DNA of 64,000 nucleotides. Source: Methylobacterium sp. AMS5. GTDB lineage: Bacteria > Pseudomonadota > Alphaproteobacteria > Rhizobiales > Beijerinckiaceae. How positions within the stretch are numbered: the stretch's first letter is position 1; every line of letters starts with the position of its first letter. A program made the position numbers and the translations under genes. This document shows positions 8,468 through 20,023 of this stretch, in pieces. The stretch spans positions 2,051,501 through 2,115,500 of the forward strand of contig NZ_CP006992.1 of NCBI RefSeq assembly GCF_001542815.1, written 5' to 3'. The notes beneath the pieces are model-generated. The model made no database searches and was not told the origin of the DNA. It worked only from the letters and a program-made list of their open reading frames with translations.

Positions 8468-8797
8468 ATGCGCGATGCCTCTGGTTCGGCCTGCCTCTCT
8501 CCATTGCCGCCCTGCCCCCGCATCACGATCACCTACTGCACCCAATGCCAGTGGCTCCTGCGTGCGGCGTGGATGGCGCAGGAGCTTCTGTCAACCTTCC
8601 GCGATGATCTTGGCGAGGTCGCCCTGCGGCCCGGCACGGGCGGGGTGTTCGTGATCGCGTTCGATACGGAGGTTATCTGGGAACGGGTGCGCGATGGCGG
8701 CTTTCCCGATGTGAAGGTGCTCAAGCAGCGGGTCCGGGACCGGCTCGATCCGGGCCGGGATCTCGGGCATGTCGATCGGGCCGGGCGGGAGGGCTGA
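8468..8797 (+). CDS. SelW/Rdx family thioredoxin-fold protein
   Basis: A small protein (109 residues from the ATG at 8468; a GTG at 8453 would add five) of the SelT/SelW/SelH-type Rdx family. The redox motif ITYCTQCQWLLRAAWMAQEL contains C-x-x-C, where the selenoprotein versions carry C-x-x-U. Here both positions are ordinary TGC Cys codons. The family sequence continues with GGVFVIAFDTEVIWERVRDGGFPDV. The predicted role is a thiol-disulfide redox protein of the cytosol; the partner is unknown. Composition returns to GC-rich here, marking the right edge of the AT-rich island. The stop lies 36 bases before the sensor kinase gene, so they may be co-transcribed. Confidence 0.85.
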   Translation: MRDASGSACLSPLPPCPRITITYCTQCQWLLRAAWMAQELLSTFRDDLGEVALRPGTGGVFVIAFDTEVIWERVRDGGFPDVKVLKQRVRDRLDPGRDLGHVDRAGREG

Positions 8798-8832
8798 GCC
8801 GGGGCAGTTGGCACGCCCACCCGCGCTGGGGC

Positions 8833-11040
8833 ATGATGGGCGGGCGCCATCCCTCAAAACCCTTCAGCGCAACGCCGCGGGACGCCTTGATCCGACGCAT
8901 GCTCTCCCGGCTCGGCCAGCGTGGCTTCTCCACGCAGTTCTACCTCATCATGCTCGTCATCGCGCTGATCGGCCCCGGCTTGATCTTCACCGCGATCCTG
9001 CTGACCCGCTACGCCGCCACCGAGCGCGCCCGCTTCGAGCAGGATGCCCGGGAGAACGTCCGCGGGATCGCCCTGTCGATCGACCGAGACACCGCCGGGC
9101 TGGTCTCGGTGCTGCAGACGCTGGCCACCTCGCCGCGGCTCAGGGACGGCGAGTTCGCCAATTTCGAAAATCAGGCCCGACTCGTGCGCGAGGCGGTCGG
9201 CCTCGATCTCGTGCTGCGGCGGCCGGACGGACAGCAGCTCGTCAACACCGCCCTCAAGCCGGGCGCACCGCTACCGGTGAGCACGCTGCCCACCGACCGC
9301 GAACTCATCGAGAGCGGGCAGCGCTCCATGGTCACCGGCTATCTCGCCGGGGCCATGCCGGATCAGGCGCATTACGCCGTCGCAGTGCCGGTGCGGATTG
9401 AGGAGACGCCCGCCTTCATTCTCAGCTTCTCGGTGCCCCTGAGCCGCATCGCCGGCATCCTCGCCCGCGAACAGGTCCGGGGTTGGGTCACGGGGGTGTC
9501 GGATCGCGACGGCGTCGTGCTCGCGCGCCTGCCCGAGATGCCGGGCGTGATCGGGTATCCTCGGCTCGTGACCCTGCGCCAGACGATGACGGGCACGCCG
9601 GGTGTCTGGGAGGGGCGCGACCGCAATTTCAAGCCCGTCACCGTGGTCGAGGCGCGCTCGCGGCTCAACGGCTGGACCGTGGGGGCGAGCATTCCGCGCG
9701 AACTGGTCGAAGCGCGGCTGCGGCGCTGGATCTGGGCCTTCGGCGGCTTCGGCCTTCTCGTGCTCGCCACCTCCTCGGTGCTCGCCGTCCATCTGTGGTC
9801 GCGGGTCTCGAAGCCCCTGCGCCAACTCGCGGCGACGGGGCCGGCTCTTGCGCGGGGGCAGGCGATCCCGCGGATCGCCTCGCCGATCCACGAGATCCGC
9901 CGCCTCGCCGACGTGCTCTCGGAAGCCTCGCTGCGGCTGCGGACCCGCAGCGAGGAGCGCGACCGGGCACTCGCCGAGACCCAGCGCGGCCTCGCGGCTT
10001 TGCGCGAGAGCGAGGCGCGCTTCCGCCACATGGCCGATTCGGCCCCGGCGCTGATCTGGATGACCGACGAGACCGCGGAGGTGGTCTTCGCCAACATGCA
10101 TTTCGACCACCTGTTCGGCCGCCCGGCGGCGGAGATGGCCGGCGGCGGCTGGGCGTCGATCGTGCATCCGCCGGACCTGCCGGCTTTCCAGGAGACGTTC
10201 CAAGAGGCGTTCGAGCACCGGCATCCGTTCCGGGCCGAGATGCGGGTCATCGATCGCAACGGGGAGATCCGCTGGCTGCGCTGCGAGGGCGTGCCGCGCC
10301 TCGACGACCACGGCACCTTCCTCGGCTTCACCGGATGCAGCGTCGATGTCACCGACGCCAAGCGGGCCGAGGAGCATCTGCGCCTGCTCATCAACGAACT
10401 GAACCACCGGGTGAAGAACACCCTGGCCACCGTCCAATCGATCGCCATGCAGTCCCTGCGCGGGCTCGACGGCGAGGAGGCGCTCGCGGCCCGCGCCGCC
10501 TTCGAGGCGCGGCTGCTGGCGCTCGCCCGCGCCCACGACGTGCTGACCCGCGAGAGCTGGGAGGGCGCCGAGCTGAAGACCGTGGTGGGCGACGCGATCC
10601 GCCCGCTGGAGGCGGGAGAGGGGCAGGAATCGCGCTTCGTCGTATCGGGCCCGCGCCTGCGGCTCGCGCCGCGGCTGGCTCTGTCCATCGCCATGGCCCT
10701 GCACGAACTCGGCACCAACGCCGTCAAGTACGGGGCTTTGTCCAAGGAGGGCGGGCGGGTGACGATCACCTGGACCGTGCAGCGCCGGCCCGAACTCTCG
10801 CTGTCCCTGCGCTGGACCGAGAGCGGCGGCCCGCCGGTCTCACCTCCGACCCGCCGCGGCTTCGGCTCGCGCCTGATCGAGCGCAGCCTCGCCCGTGAAC
10901 TCGCGGGGCGGGTCGAACTGCTCTACGAGCCGGACGGCGTCGTCTGCACCATCGATGCGCCGGTGCCGCCGCCGGGCTTGCTGGAGCGCAAGGGCGGCAC
11001 GCAACTCGCCGCGACGAAGCCGCTGCCGCTGGCGGGGTGA
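8833..11040 (+). CDS. HWE-family sensor histidine kinase with PAS domain
   Basis: A 735-residue membrane sensor kinase. Order of parts: membrane helix about 36-60, an extracytoplasmic sensor region (about 61-295, probably Cache-like), a second helix about 298-322, a HAMP-like linker, a PAS domain (about 397-510, starting FRHMADSAPALIWMTDE), and a HWE kinase core. The phospho-acceptor is H525 in LLINELNHRVKNTL. The family signature is present: H624 in the N box (ALHELGTNAVKYGAL) and W661-T-E663. HWE kinases are enriched in Rhizobiales and often serve the general stress response or light/redox sensing. No response regulator gene is adjacent, so it is an orphan kinase. ATG codons at 8836 and 8899 are alternative starts. 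Confidence 0.92.
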   Translation: MMGGRHPSKPFSATPRDALIRRMLSRLGQRGFSTQFYLIMLVIALIGPGLIFTAILLTRYAATERARFEQDARENVRGIALSIDRDTAGLVSVLQTLATSPRLRDGEFANFENQARLVREAVGLDLVLRRPDGQQLVNTALKPGAPLPVSTLPTDRELIESGQRSMVTGYLAGAMPDQAHYAVAVPVRIEETPAFILSFSVPLSRIAGILAREQVRGWVTGVSDRDGVVLARLPEMPGVIGYPRLVTLRQTMTGTPGVWEGRDRNFKPVTVVEARSRLNGWTVGASIPRELVEARLRRWIWAFGGFGLLVLATSSVLAVHLWSRVSKPLRQLAATGPALARGQAIPRIASPIHEIRRLADVLSEASLRLRTRSEERDRALAETQRGLAALRESEARFRHMADSAPALIWMTDETAEVVFANMHFDHLFGRPAAEMAGGGWASIVHPPDLPAFQETFQEAFEHRHPFRAEMRVIDRNGEIRWLRCEGVPRLDDHGTFLGFTGCSVDVTDAKRAEEHLRLLINELNHRVKNTLATVQSIAMQSLRGLDGEEALAARAAFEARLLALARAHDVLTRESWEGAELKTVVGDAIRPLEAGEGQESRFVVSGPRLRLAPRLALSIAMALHELGTNAVKYGALSKEGGRVTITWTVQRRPELSLSLRWTESGGPPVSPPTRRGFGSRLIERSLARELAGRVELLYEPDGVVCTIDAPVPPPGLLERKGGTQLAATKPLPLAG

Positions 11041-11084
11041 GGGGCGCTCTCGGGACGGCCCGTGCCGGGCCCCTACTGGCAGGA

Positions 11085-11921
11085 TTACTGGAACGTCATC
11101 GGGTCCGGCCCGATTCGTCCGTCGGCCCGGTCGAGACCGGCGATGGCCGCGTGGTCCTCTTGCGTGAGCGAGAAGCCGAACACGTCGATGTTCTCGTGCA
11201 TCCGGGCGGGCGTGGCGGATTTCGGGATCGCGACGAAGCCGTTCTCGATATGCCAGCGCAGCACCACCTGGGCCGGGCTGCGCCCGAGCCGATCGGCGAT
11301 CCGGGTGATGGCGGGTTCATCCAGCACCTGCGCCTGACCTAAGGGGCTCCAGGCTTCCGTGACGATGCCGAGCCGAGCATGGGCCGCGCGCAAGGTGCGT
11401 TGCTGGAACCGCGGATGCAGCTCGATCTGGTTGAGGGCAGGGGTGACGCCGGTCTCGTTCACGAGCCGTTCGAGCTGATCCTCGGTGAAGTTCGAGACGC
11501 CGATCGAGGCGGCTCGACCCTCCTCCCGCAAGCGGATCAGCGCGCGCCAGCTGTCGAGATAGAGCCCCCGCTCGGGGCAGGGCCAGTGGATCAGGTAGAG
11601 ATCGACATGGTCCAGCCCCAGCCGGGCGAGGCTGTCGTCGAAGGCGTGCCGCGTCGCATCGTAGCCCTGAGCGTCGTTCCAAAGTTTCGTCGTCACGAAC
11701 ACCTCGGCCCGAGACACGATCGTCTCCCGCAGGCCCCGCCCGACGCCGCCCTCGTTGCCGTAGGCTGCAGCGGTATCGATCGAGCGATAACCGCTGCCGA
11801 GCGCCGTTCCGACGAGGGCGGGCGTCTCCGCCTCTTGCAGACGCCAGACGCCGAAGCCGAGCTGGGGGATGGAGCGCCCGTCGTTGAGAGCGATCTGCGG
11901 CACGGGATCGGGGGCTGTCAT
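11085..11921 (-). CDS. Aldo/keto reductase (2,5-diketo-gluconate reductase type)
   Basis: A 278-residue AKR of the AKR3/AKR5 (DkgA-like) type, a cytosolic NADPH-dependent carbonyl reductase. The catalytic tetrad is visible: Asp and Tyr in RSIDTAAAYGNE, Lys in VFVTTKLWND, His in LYLIHWP. The NADP(H)-binding end is also present (GFVAIPKSATPARMHENIDVF). Length is normal. I use the ATG at 11921; the frame is open 29 codons further upstream but that part is not family-like. It is convergent with the sensor kinase gene (45-base gap). Upstream lies a Crp/Fnr regulator on the same strand, 115 bases away, a possible but unproven regulator. Physiological substrate unknown. Confidence 0.92.
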   Translation of the reverse strand: MTAPDPVPQIALNDGRSIPQLGFGVWRLQEAETPALVGTALGSGYRSIDTAAAYGNEGGVGRGLRETIVSRAEVFVTTKLWNDAQGYDATRHAFDDSLARLGLDHVDLYLIHWPCPERGLYLDSWRALIRLREEGRAASIGVSNFTEDQLERLVNETGVTPALNQIELHPRFQQRTLRAAHARLGIVTEAWSPLGQAQVLDEPAITRIADRLGRSPAQVVLRWHIENGFVAIPKSATPARMHENIDVFGFSLTQEDHAAIAGLDRADGRIGPDPMTFQ

Positions 11922-12036
11922 GTCGTCTTTATTCTCATGCGCTGCCCGAGCGACAGGCCGAAGGCAGGGCACAGAGAATCGGCACGATCCTGCCTCTCGT
12001 ACAGGCATCCTTCCGGGGGGCAGGCCTGCGCGCGCG

Positions 12037-12816
12037 TCAGAGCCCGGCGCGCGTGATGTTCCCAGCGGCTTCGTGATCGGGCATCCTGACGAGGTGCAGA
12101 TAGGTCGGATCGAAGTCGCAGAACGCCTGCAGGCGCTTGACGTCCGGAACGTGCAGCCGGCGCTCCTTCAATTGGATCAGCCCGGCGAGGCGCAGGTCGC
12201 GCAGGATGCGGCTGACATGGATCGTCGTGATGCCGAGGATGTCGGCGAGCATCGGCTGGGTCAGAGGCAACGGGCAGTCGCGCTCCCCGGCCGTGCCGAC
12301 GAGCTGCTGCCGCAGCAGCAATTCGCAGAACAGGTGGGCGATGCGCTTGTCGGCGGAGCGCTGGCCCATGCTGGCGAGCCATTCCCGCAGGATGCTCTCA
12401 TCGACCAGCGTCGCCCACCACAGCGCCCGGGCGAGACGCGAATCGCGGAAGACCAGGGCGTCGACCCGGTCCTGCGGGATGTCGGCGACGGTGCAGGCGG
12501 TCAGTGCGGCGATGTAGTGGTCGGACGGGCCGAGCACGATCGATTGCAGGTCGCAGAAATCACCCGGCAGGAGCAGGCCGAGGATCTGGCGCTGTCCGTC
12601 ATCGATGAGCTTGTAGCGGAAGGCGTAGCCTTCGAGGACGAGGTGGACACCCGCCGCCCGATCGCCGGCCCGCACGATATCCTGCTGTGACTCCAGGCTG
12701 CGGCGGGATCGGGACAGGTCGGCCAAAATGGCTCGATCCCCGGCATCGAGATCGGCGCCGTAGCGAAGCCGAAGGATCAGAGGGTTCGTGCGCGTGAGCG
12801 TCACAGTCGCGTCCAT
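12037..12816 (-). CDS. Crp/Fnr family transcriptional regulator
   Basis: A 259-residue regulator with an N-terminal cyclic-nucleotide-type beta-roll (about 30-120, including AAGVHLVLEGYAFRYKL and LLPGDFCDLQS), a long dimer helix, and a C-terminal winged helix (about 186-210, LTQPMLADILGITTIHVSRI). The region has no N-terminal Cys cluster of the FNR type and lacks the Arg-Ser pair of true CRP at the cAMP site, so it is likely a divergent sensor. Many such paralogues exist in Methylobacterium-like genomes. The ATG at 12816 is clear. It is on the same strand as the aldo/keto reductase downstream. Ligand and targets are unknown. Confidence 0.9.
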   Translation of the reverse strand: MDATVTLTRTNPLILRLRYGADLDAGDRAILADLSRSRRSLESQQDIVRAGDRAAGVHLVLEGYAFRYKLIDDGQRQILGLLLPGDFCDLQSIVLGPSDHYIAALTACTVADIPQDRVDALVFRDSRLARALWWATLVDESILREWLASMGQRSADKRIAHLFCELLLRQQLVGTAGERDCPLPLTQPMLADILGITTIHVSRILRDLRLAGLIQLKERRLHVPDVKRLQAFCDFDPTYLHLVRMPDHEAAGNITRAGL

Positions 12817-13133
12817 GGACGCTCAACGCGGATCGCGCCGTTCCGTGCCATGAAAGCGAACGGAGGGTCGCGAGAAACCACCCTCTGAGGATGCGATGTT
12901 CCCGCAAGAGTGTCGGGCCAAGGGTGTCGCGCGTTATGCCAAATCCGATCGGTTCCCTCGGGAGGGCGGATATGGGCTTCGCTCGATCACCGCGTGGGCT
13001 GGCCGACACGGTTGCCCGCCTCGTGTCGCTCACGAAACTCCCGCTGTGCCGTCATCGCCAGAGGGAGAACGGTCAGAGATCGGGCGTGGTGTGAGGCACT
13101 CTTGGTCCGGGCGGAAACCGTGTCCGCCGCGTC
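12817..13133. other. Intergenic gap, no gene supported
   Basis: This 317-base gap separates the Crp/Fnr gene start from the glgA stop. It must contain the Crp/Fnr promoter and the 3' end of the glgA transcript. Several short frames are open, but none has a ribosome site together with a family-like product. A weak stem (GCGGA and TCCGC, near 13109-13126) has no T-run. Confidence 0.5.
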
Positions 13134-14666
13134 TCAGGCCGCCTTCCAGCGGCGGGCGGTGTGGTTGCCGAAGGCGCGGGCGTAGAGGTTGCAGTAGTTC
13201 AGCGCCGCCCCATCCCAGCCGAAGGAGCGGGACATGGCGCTGCGCCGCATGGTGTTGAGGCGCTTCTTCTGGCCGAAGGTCTCGAAGGCGCGGCGGATCG
13301 CCGAGGTCAGCCCCATCGGCGAGGCCTCACCGAAGGTGAAGCCGGTGACGCCGTCCTCCACCGTATCGTTGAGGCCACCGGTGCGGCGCACGATCGGCAG
13401 GGAGCCGAAGCGCTGCGCGTACATCTGGGCCAGCCCGCAGGGTTCGAAGCGCGAGGGCATCAGAAGGAAATCGCTGCCGGCGAAGATGCGGCGCGCCTCG
13501 GTTTCGCGGAAGCCGACATGGACGCCGACATTCTCGGGATGGCGCCCGGCCAGATCGCGCAGGGCTTCCTCGAACCGGCCCTCGCCCTGGCCGATCACCA
13601 CGAGCTGGCCGCCCTCGGCAACGATCGATTCGGCGGCGCCGATGCTGAGGTCGATCCCCTTCTGGTGCACGAGGCGCGAGACGATGGCGAAGAGCGGCCC
13701 GCGGGAGACCGCCATGCCGAACGCCTTGCGCACCTCGTCGGCATTGGCCCGCTTGCCCTTCCAGTCGTCGGGCTCGAAGCGGGTGGCGAGGTGCGGGTCC
13801 GTGCGCGGATCCCAGCTCTCGTCGATGCCGTTGAGAATGCCGGTCAGGCGGCCCTGCGCGGCGCGGGTGCGGAGCAAGCCGTCGAGACCACAGCCGCCCT
13901 CGGACGTGGTGATCTCGCGGGCATAGGTCTCGCTCACCGTGGTGACGTGCGAGGCGTGATAGATGCCGGCCTTGAGGAAGGAGAGCTGCCCGTAGAACTC
14001 CACGCCATCCATCTGGAAAGCGTGGTCCGGTACGCCGACCCGGCCGAGATTGTCGCGGTGGAAAAGCCCCTGGTAGGCGAGATTGTGGATCGTCAGCACG
14101 CTCGGGCGGCGGATGCCGAGCCAGGACAGGTAGGCCGGCGCCAGCGCGGTCTGCCAATCGTTGAGATGCAGCAGGTCGGCCGACCAGAACGGGTCGATGC
14201 CGCCGGCCAGTTCCGCCGCCGCCCGGCTGAGGCGGGCAAACCGCAGGTCGTTGTCGCCGAAATCGCCTCGCTCGTCGCCGTAAGGCGTGCCGTCGCGCTC
14301 GTACAGATCGGGGGCGACCAGCACGTAGACGCCGAGGCCGTCCGGCGTGGTGCCGAAGCCGAGTTCGCAACCCGGAACGCTGGCGAAGCTGCCGAGCCGG
14401 GCGATCATGGTCAGGTTGTCGAGCCCGGCGAGCACTTGGGCGTAGCCGGGAATGAGGACGCGGACGTCATAGTGGCGGCGCAGGGAGCGGGGCAGGGCGC
14501 CCGCGACCTCGCCGAGGCCGCCGGTCTTCACGAAATCCGCCATCTCAGGGGTGGCGTAGAGAATGCGGGGGAGGAGGGCGTTGCCGAATCTCGGCTCGGG
14601 ATCGAAGGCGGAGGTCGGTGGCGGCGGATCGGCGACCTGGAGCCCACCGAGATCCACGTACGCCAT
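13134..14666 (-). CDS. glgA: Glycogen synthase (ADP-glucose type, GT5)
   Basis: A 510-residue glycogen synthase that extends alpha-1,4-glucan using ADP-glucose. The donor-phosphate loop KTGGLGEV lies at residues 47-54, followed by LLHLNDWQTALAPAYL, the HNLAYQGLF element, the helix TVSETYAREI, and the C-terminal active-site stretch PSRFEPCGLAQMYAQRFGSLP. It carries about 35 extra N-terminal residues (Pro-rich) before the usual RILYATPE start; the family is usually about 480. The ATG at 14666 is the first sensible start; the frame stays open upstream but runs into the GH13 gene. It follows the GH13 gene on the same strand after 259 bases. No glgC or glgB is in view. Confidence 0.95.
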   Translation of the reverse strand: MAYVDLGGLQVADPPPPTSAFDPEPRFGNALLPRILYATPEMADFVKTGGLGEVAGALPRSLRRHYDVRVLIPGYAQVLAGLDNLTMIARLGSFASVPGCELGFGTTPDGLGVYVLVAPDLYERDGTPYGDERGDFGDNDLRFARLSRAAAELAGGIDPFWSADLLHLNDWQTALAPAYLSWLGIRRPSVLTIHNLAYQGLFHRDNLGRVGVPDHAFQMDGVEFYGQLSFLKAGIYHASHVTTVSETYAREITTSEGGCGLDGLLRTRAAQGRLTGILNGIDESWDPRTDPHLATRFEPDDWKGKRANADEVRKAFGMAVSRGPLFAIVSRLVHQKGIDLSIGAAESIVAEGGQLVVIGQGEGRFEEALRDLAGRHPENVGVHVGFRETEARRIFAGSDFLLMPSRFEPCGLAQMYAQRFGSLPIVRRTGGLNDTVEDGVTGFTFGEASPMGLTSAIRRAFETFGQKKRLNTMRRSAMSRSFGWDGAALNYCNLYARAFGNHTARRWKAA

Positions 14667-14925
14667 CGACTCGCCCCTACGCCACCCGCGCGGCCCTTGA
14701 AGGGCGGGAACCGCCGCTGCTACGCTCGGCATTGAAATGCTCCGGAAGGCAATCCGTTCCGTTGCATCGCACAATTCAGGCCACGTTCGGACCAATATTT
14801 TTGAGCGGACGCCTGCGCTTCCATCATGGGTTGTCTGCGCTGGGAGAATAGCGAAAGCGTGCTGCGTATCCCTCCCGGTTTTGGCTGGGTCGAATGCGCA
14901 GGGTGCAGCGCGGCAACACTCCGTC

Positions 14926-16551
14926 CTAGCGGCTTGCCGGCTTGAGGATGACGCCCTCGTCCGGTGCGAGCCGGGCCTCGCCGTCGGCCCTGTCGCCCAC
15001 CCGTCCCGGAAGGGTCGAGAGCAGGATCGTCCAGCCCCCATCCTCCAAGGGGATCGTCCGTTCCACGCTGCCGAAGTTGAGCAGGATGCGTAAGACGGCG
15101 CCACCCGAGACGCGCTCGAAGGCAAAGACCTCGGCGGCGAGATCCGCTGAGAGGGGCAGGCTGCGCCAATCCCCGACCGACAGGGCCGGATGATCGCGGC
15201 GCAGGGACAGGAGCCGGCGGTAGAGGGTCAGGATCGAGCGGGCATCGTCGCGCATCTCATCGACGTTGCGCCGCGCCGCATCCGCGCTGAGCGGCAGCCA
15301 CGGCGTACCGGTGGTGAAGCCCGCATTCGGGGCGTCCTCCCACTGCATCGGCGTGCGTTCGGGGTCCCGCCCATGGCCTGGCTCGTTGCGCCCCCACGGG
15401 TCCTGTGCCCGCTCGGGCGGCACCGGAACGTGAGCGAGGCCGATCTCATCGCCGTAATAGAGCGTCGGCGTGCCGCGCAGCGTCAGCAGAAGCATCGCCG
15501 CGATCCGCGCCTGCGCCTCGCCGACGCGGGCGGCGATGCGGGGCTGATCGTGGTTGCCGAGCACCCAGTTCGGCCAGCCGCCCTCGGGGAGGGCGGCTTC
15601 GTATTCCGTCACCAGGGCCGCCACCGCCTCGGCGCGCCACGGCGTCTGGATGAGCTGGAAGTTGAACGGCAGGTCGGCCCCGGTCAGGCCGGGCCCGTAA
15701 TAGGCCACCAGCCGCTCGATCGGCAGATAGATCTCGCCGATCAGCACCCGCTCGCCGTATTCGCGCAGAACCGCGCGCATTCCGGCGATGACGTCGAGCA
15801 CCTCCGGCCGGTCGCAGGAGAAAACCTGCTGGAAGCGGTTGATCCCGGCCTGATGCGGCTGGAAATCGGGGTTGTGCGGGTTGTCGCGAAATCCCTCGTC
15901 CTTGATCAGGTGCCAGATCACATCGACGCGGAAGCCGTCCACGCCGCGCGCCAGCCAGAAGCGGAGGGCGTCGTGCATCGCCGCCCGCACGTCGGGGTTG
16001 CGCCAGTTCAGGTCCGGCTGCTCGGGCAGGAAGGCGTGGTAGTAGTACTGGCCGGTGGCCGGATCGCGGGTCCAGGCCGGGCCGCCGAAATTCGAGAGCC
16101 AGTTGTTGGGCGGTCCGCCGTCGGGAGCGGGATCGCGCCAGATGTACCAGTTGCGCTTGCGTGCCTGGCGGCTCGCCCGGCTCTCGGTGAACCACGGATG
16201 CTCGATCGAGCTGTGGTTGGGCACGAAGTCGAGAATCACCCGGAGCTTGCGTCGATGCGCCTCGGCAATCAGCGCGTCGAAATCCTCCAGCTTGCCGAAC
16301 AGCGGATCGACCGCGCAGTAATCGGCCACGTCGTAGCCGAAATCGGCCATCGGCGAGCGGTAGAACGGCGAGATCCACACCGCATCGACGCCGAGCCATG
16401 CGAGGTAATCCAGCCGTGCCGCGATCCCCCGAAGGTCGCCGACGCCATCGCCGTCCGTGTCCTGGAACGAGCGGGGATAGACCTGATAGACTGTCCCGCT
16501 CTGCCACCAAGCCGCTTCGGAGCCGTTCGTCCCAGATACTGGACCGCCCAT
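14926..16551 (-). CDS. GH13 alpha-glucosidase / oligo-glucosidase
   Basis: A 541-residue GH13 enzyme of the oligo-1,6-glucosidase/alpha-glucosidase type. The (beta/alpha)8 barrel starts at VYQVYPRSF. Conserved regions are intact: DFVPNHSS (108-115), GFRVDVIW with nucleophile D210, LIGEIYLP with acid/base E273, and VLGNHDQPR with transition-state stabiliser D335. No signal peptide is visible, so it is probably cytosolic and acts on short malto-oligosaccharides released in glycogen turnover. The ATG at 16551 has GGGAGG five bases upstream. Upstream of glgA on the minus strand and divergent from glgP, it appears to be part of a glycogen locus. Exact linkage preference cannot be fixed from sequence; trehalulose or isomaltase-like activities are alternatives. 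Confidence 0.9.
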   Translation of the reverse strand: MGGPVSGTNGSEAAWWQSGTVYQVYPRSFQDTDGDGVGDLRGIAARLDYLAWLGVDAVWISPFYRSPMADFGYDVADYCAVDPLFGKLEDFDALIAEAHRRKLRVILDFVPNHSSIEHPWFTESRASRQARKRNWYIWRDPAPDGGPPNNWLSNFGGPAWTRDPATGQYYYHAFLPEQPDLNWRNPDVRAAMHDALRFWLARGVDGFRVDVIWHLIKDEGFRDNPHNPDFQPHQAGINRFQQVFSCDRPEVLDVIAGMRAVLREYGERVLIGEIYLPIERLVAYYGPGLTGADLPFNFQLIQTPWRAEAVAALVTEYEAALPEGGWPNWVLGNHDQPRIAARVGEAQARIAAMLLLTLRGTPTLYYGDEIGLAHVPVPPERAQDPWGRNEPGHGRDPERTPMQWEDAPNAGFTTGTPWLPLSADAARRNVDEMRDDARSILTLYRRLLSLRRDHPALSVGDWRSLPLSADLAAEVFAFERVSGGAVLRILLNFGSVERTIPLEDGGWTILLSTLPGRVGDRADGEARLAPDEGVILKPASR

Positions 16552-16683
16552 CGGACCTCCCGCGATGTTGCCGCGATGCTGCCATCGACGCCGTGCGCAT
16601 CATTCAAGGGTCGGTTAGGGCCGTTCAGCAAGCCTTCAAGCGGCCGGCGTCATCTCTCATGCGAGGCGGCGACGATGCACCGG

Positions 16684-16707
16684 CTCTGTGTCTACAGTGA
16701 CACAGAG
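16684..16707. promoter_or_regulatory. Perfect inverted repeat in the glgP / GH13 divergent region
   Basis: CTCTGTGTC (16684-16692) and GACACAGAG (16699-16707) form a perfect 9-bp inverted repeat with a 6-base spacer, between the two divergent genes (gap 16552-16889). Size and symmetry fit a dimeric repressor or activator site; no T-run follows, so a terminator is unlikely. The regulator is not known. The rest of this 338-base gap holds promoters for both directions that I cannot place with confidence. Confidence 0.5.
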
Positions 16708-16889
16708 GGTCGGGCACACGACTTGCGAATGATGTGTTTGCACGCATGTGTCTCGACAAGTCCGCCGGCCGGCAACACCATGGTGGCGCAGGGCGACAGA
16801 CCACGTCGCGGATCATTGTGCCGCCGCAAGAAGCGGCCAGACTCCGCGTCCGACCGACATCCTCGGCTGTAACGAAGGGGGATACCCAG

Positions 16890-19415
<2,526 letters not shown>

Positions 19416-19440
19416 ACGTCCGACTCTGATGAAGACAGCA

Positions 19441-19470
19441 GGGCGAGAGGCGCGAATACGCCTCTCGCCC
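19441..19470 (+). terminator. Hairpin terminator after glgP
   Basis: A perfect 12-bp stem (GGGCGAGAGGCG at 19441-19452 and CGCCTCTCGCCC at 19459-19470) with a 6-base loop begins 26 bases after the glgP stop and is followed by TTCGTCGTTT. The stem is very stable and the T content downstream is moderate, fitting an intrinsic terminator. Confidence 0.8.
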
Positions 19471-19581
19471 TTCGTCGTTTCGGGTGTGCCGTCGGTTGTC
19501 CCGCAGGGAGTCCGACCCACACATCGATATCAGTGAGGACCGGCATCGCAGCGGGTTCACCCTGCGCAGGTCCGCCCCAAA

Positions 19582-20004
19582 ATGCAAACTCTGGTTGAAA
19601 CGACGCGCGGCCGATCCGAGCGTGAGGGCCGTTCAAGGGTGACCGGGCTCGACGTCGTGGTGTTGAACCTGCCGAGGCTCGCTTGGTTCTCGTGCCTGGC
19701 GACGATCGCCGCGATGTCGCTGCTGAATTTGTATTGTGCGGCGAGCATCGAAACCGATCGAGTTCCCATGCAATGGGGCATCAGCGGACGGCCGACATGG
19801 TATGCTGATAAGACGATCGGCCTCTGGATGCCGGTCGCGATCATCGTCGTCCTTGCTCCCCAGATTTATCTGAAGATCAAGCAGGTCGAAGCCCAAGCCG
19901 GGGCTTGGTACTGGATCGGGATGATCGCAACGTTCTGCTTCTTCGCCGCCGTGTATGCCTGGCATATCTCGGCGGTCATAACCTGGGCGGAAGCGCAGCC
20001 CTGA
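19582..20004 (+). CDS. Small membrane protein with DUF1648-like motif
   Basis: A 140-residue protein with three predicted membrane helices (about 33-54, 79-96 and 110-134). Between helices 1 and 2 the sequence TDRVPMQWGISGRPTWYADK resembles the DUF1648 pattern (P..I..H/QW...G.P..W..K), seen in small bacterial membrane proteins including some linked to SdpI-type immunity. The first 25 residues are charged and may be untranslated: a GTG at 19639 is an alternative start just after AAGG. It stands alone between glgP and a convergent reductase gene (19-base gap). Function unknown; the DUF1648 assignment is by eye. Confidence 0.65.
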   Translation: MQTLVETTRGRSEREGRSRVTGLDVVVLNLPRLAWFSCLATIAAMSLLNLYCAASIETDRVPMQWGISGRPTWYADKTIGLWMPVAIIVVLAPQIYLKIKQVEAQAGAWYWIGMIATFCFFAAVYAWHISAVITWAEAQP

Positions 20005-20023
20005 ACCCGATGCGGGAGGCGGT

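Noticed and set aside
8521..8560. Selenocysteine in the SelW-like protein
   Set aside because: Both redox positions are TGC codons; there is no in-frame TGA and no SECIS requirement.
14667..15125. A 150-residue N-terminal extension of glycogen synthase
   Set aside because: The frame runs into the GH13 gene and the extra residues are low-complexity Arg/Ser. The ATG at 14666 gives a normal family start.
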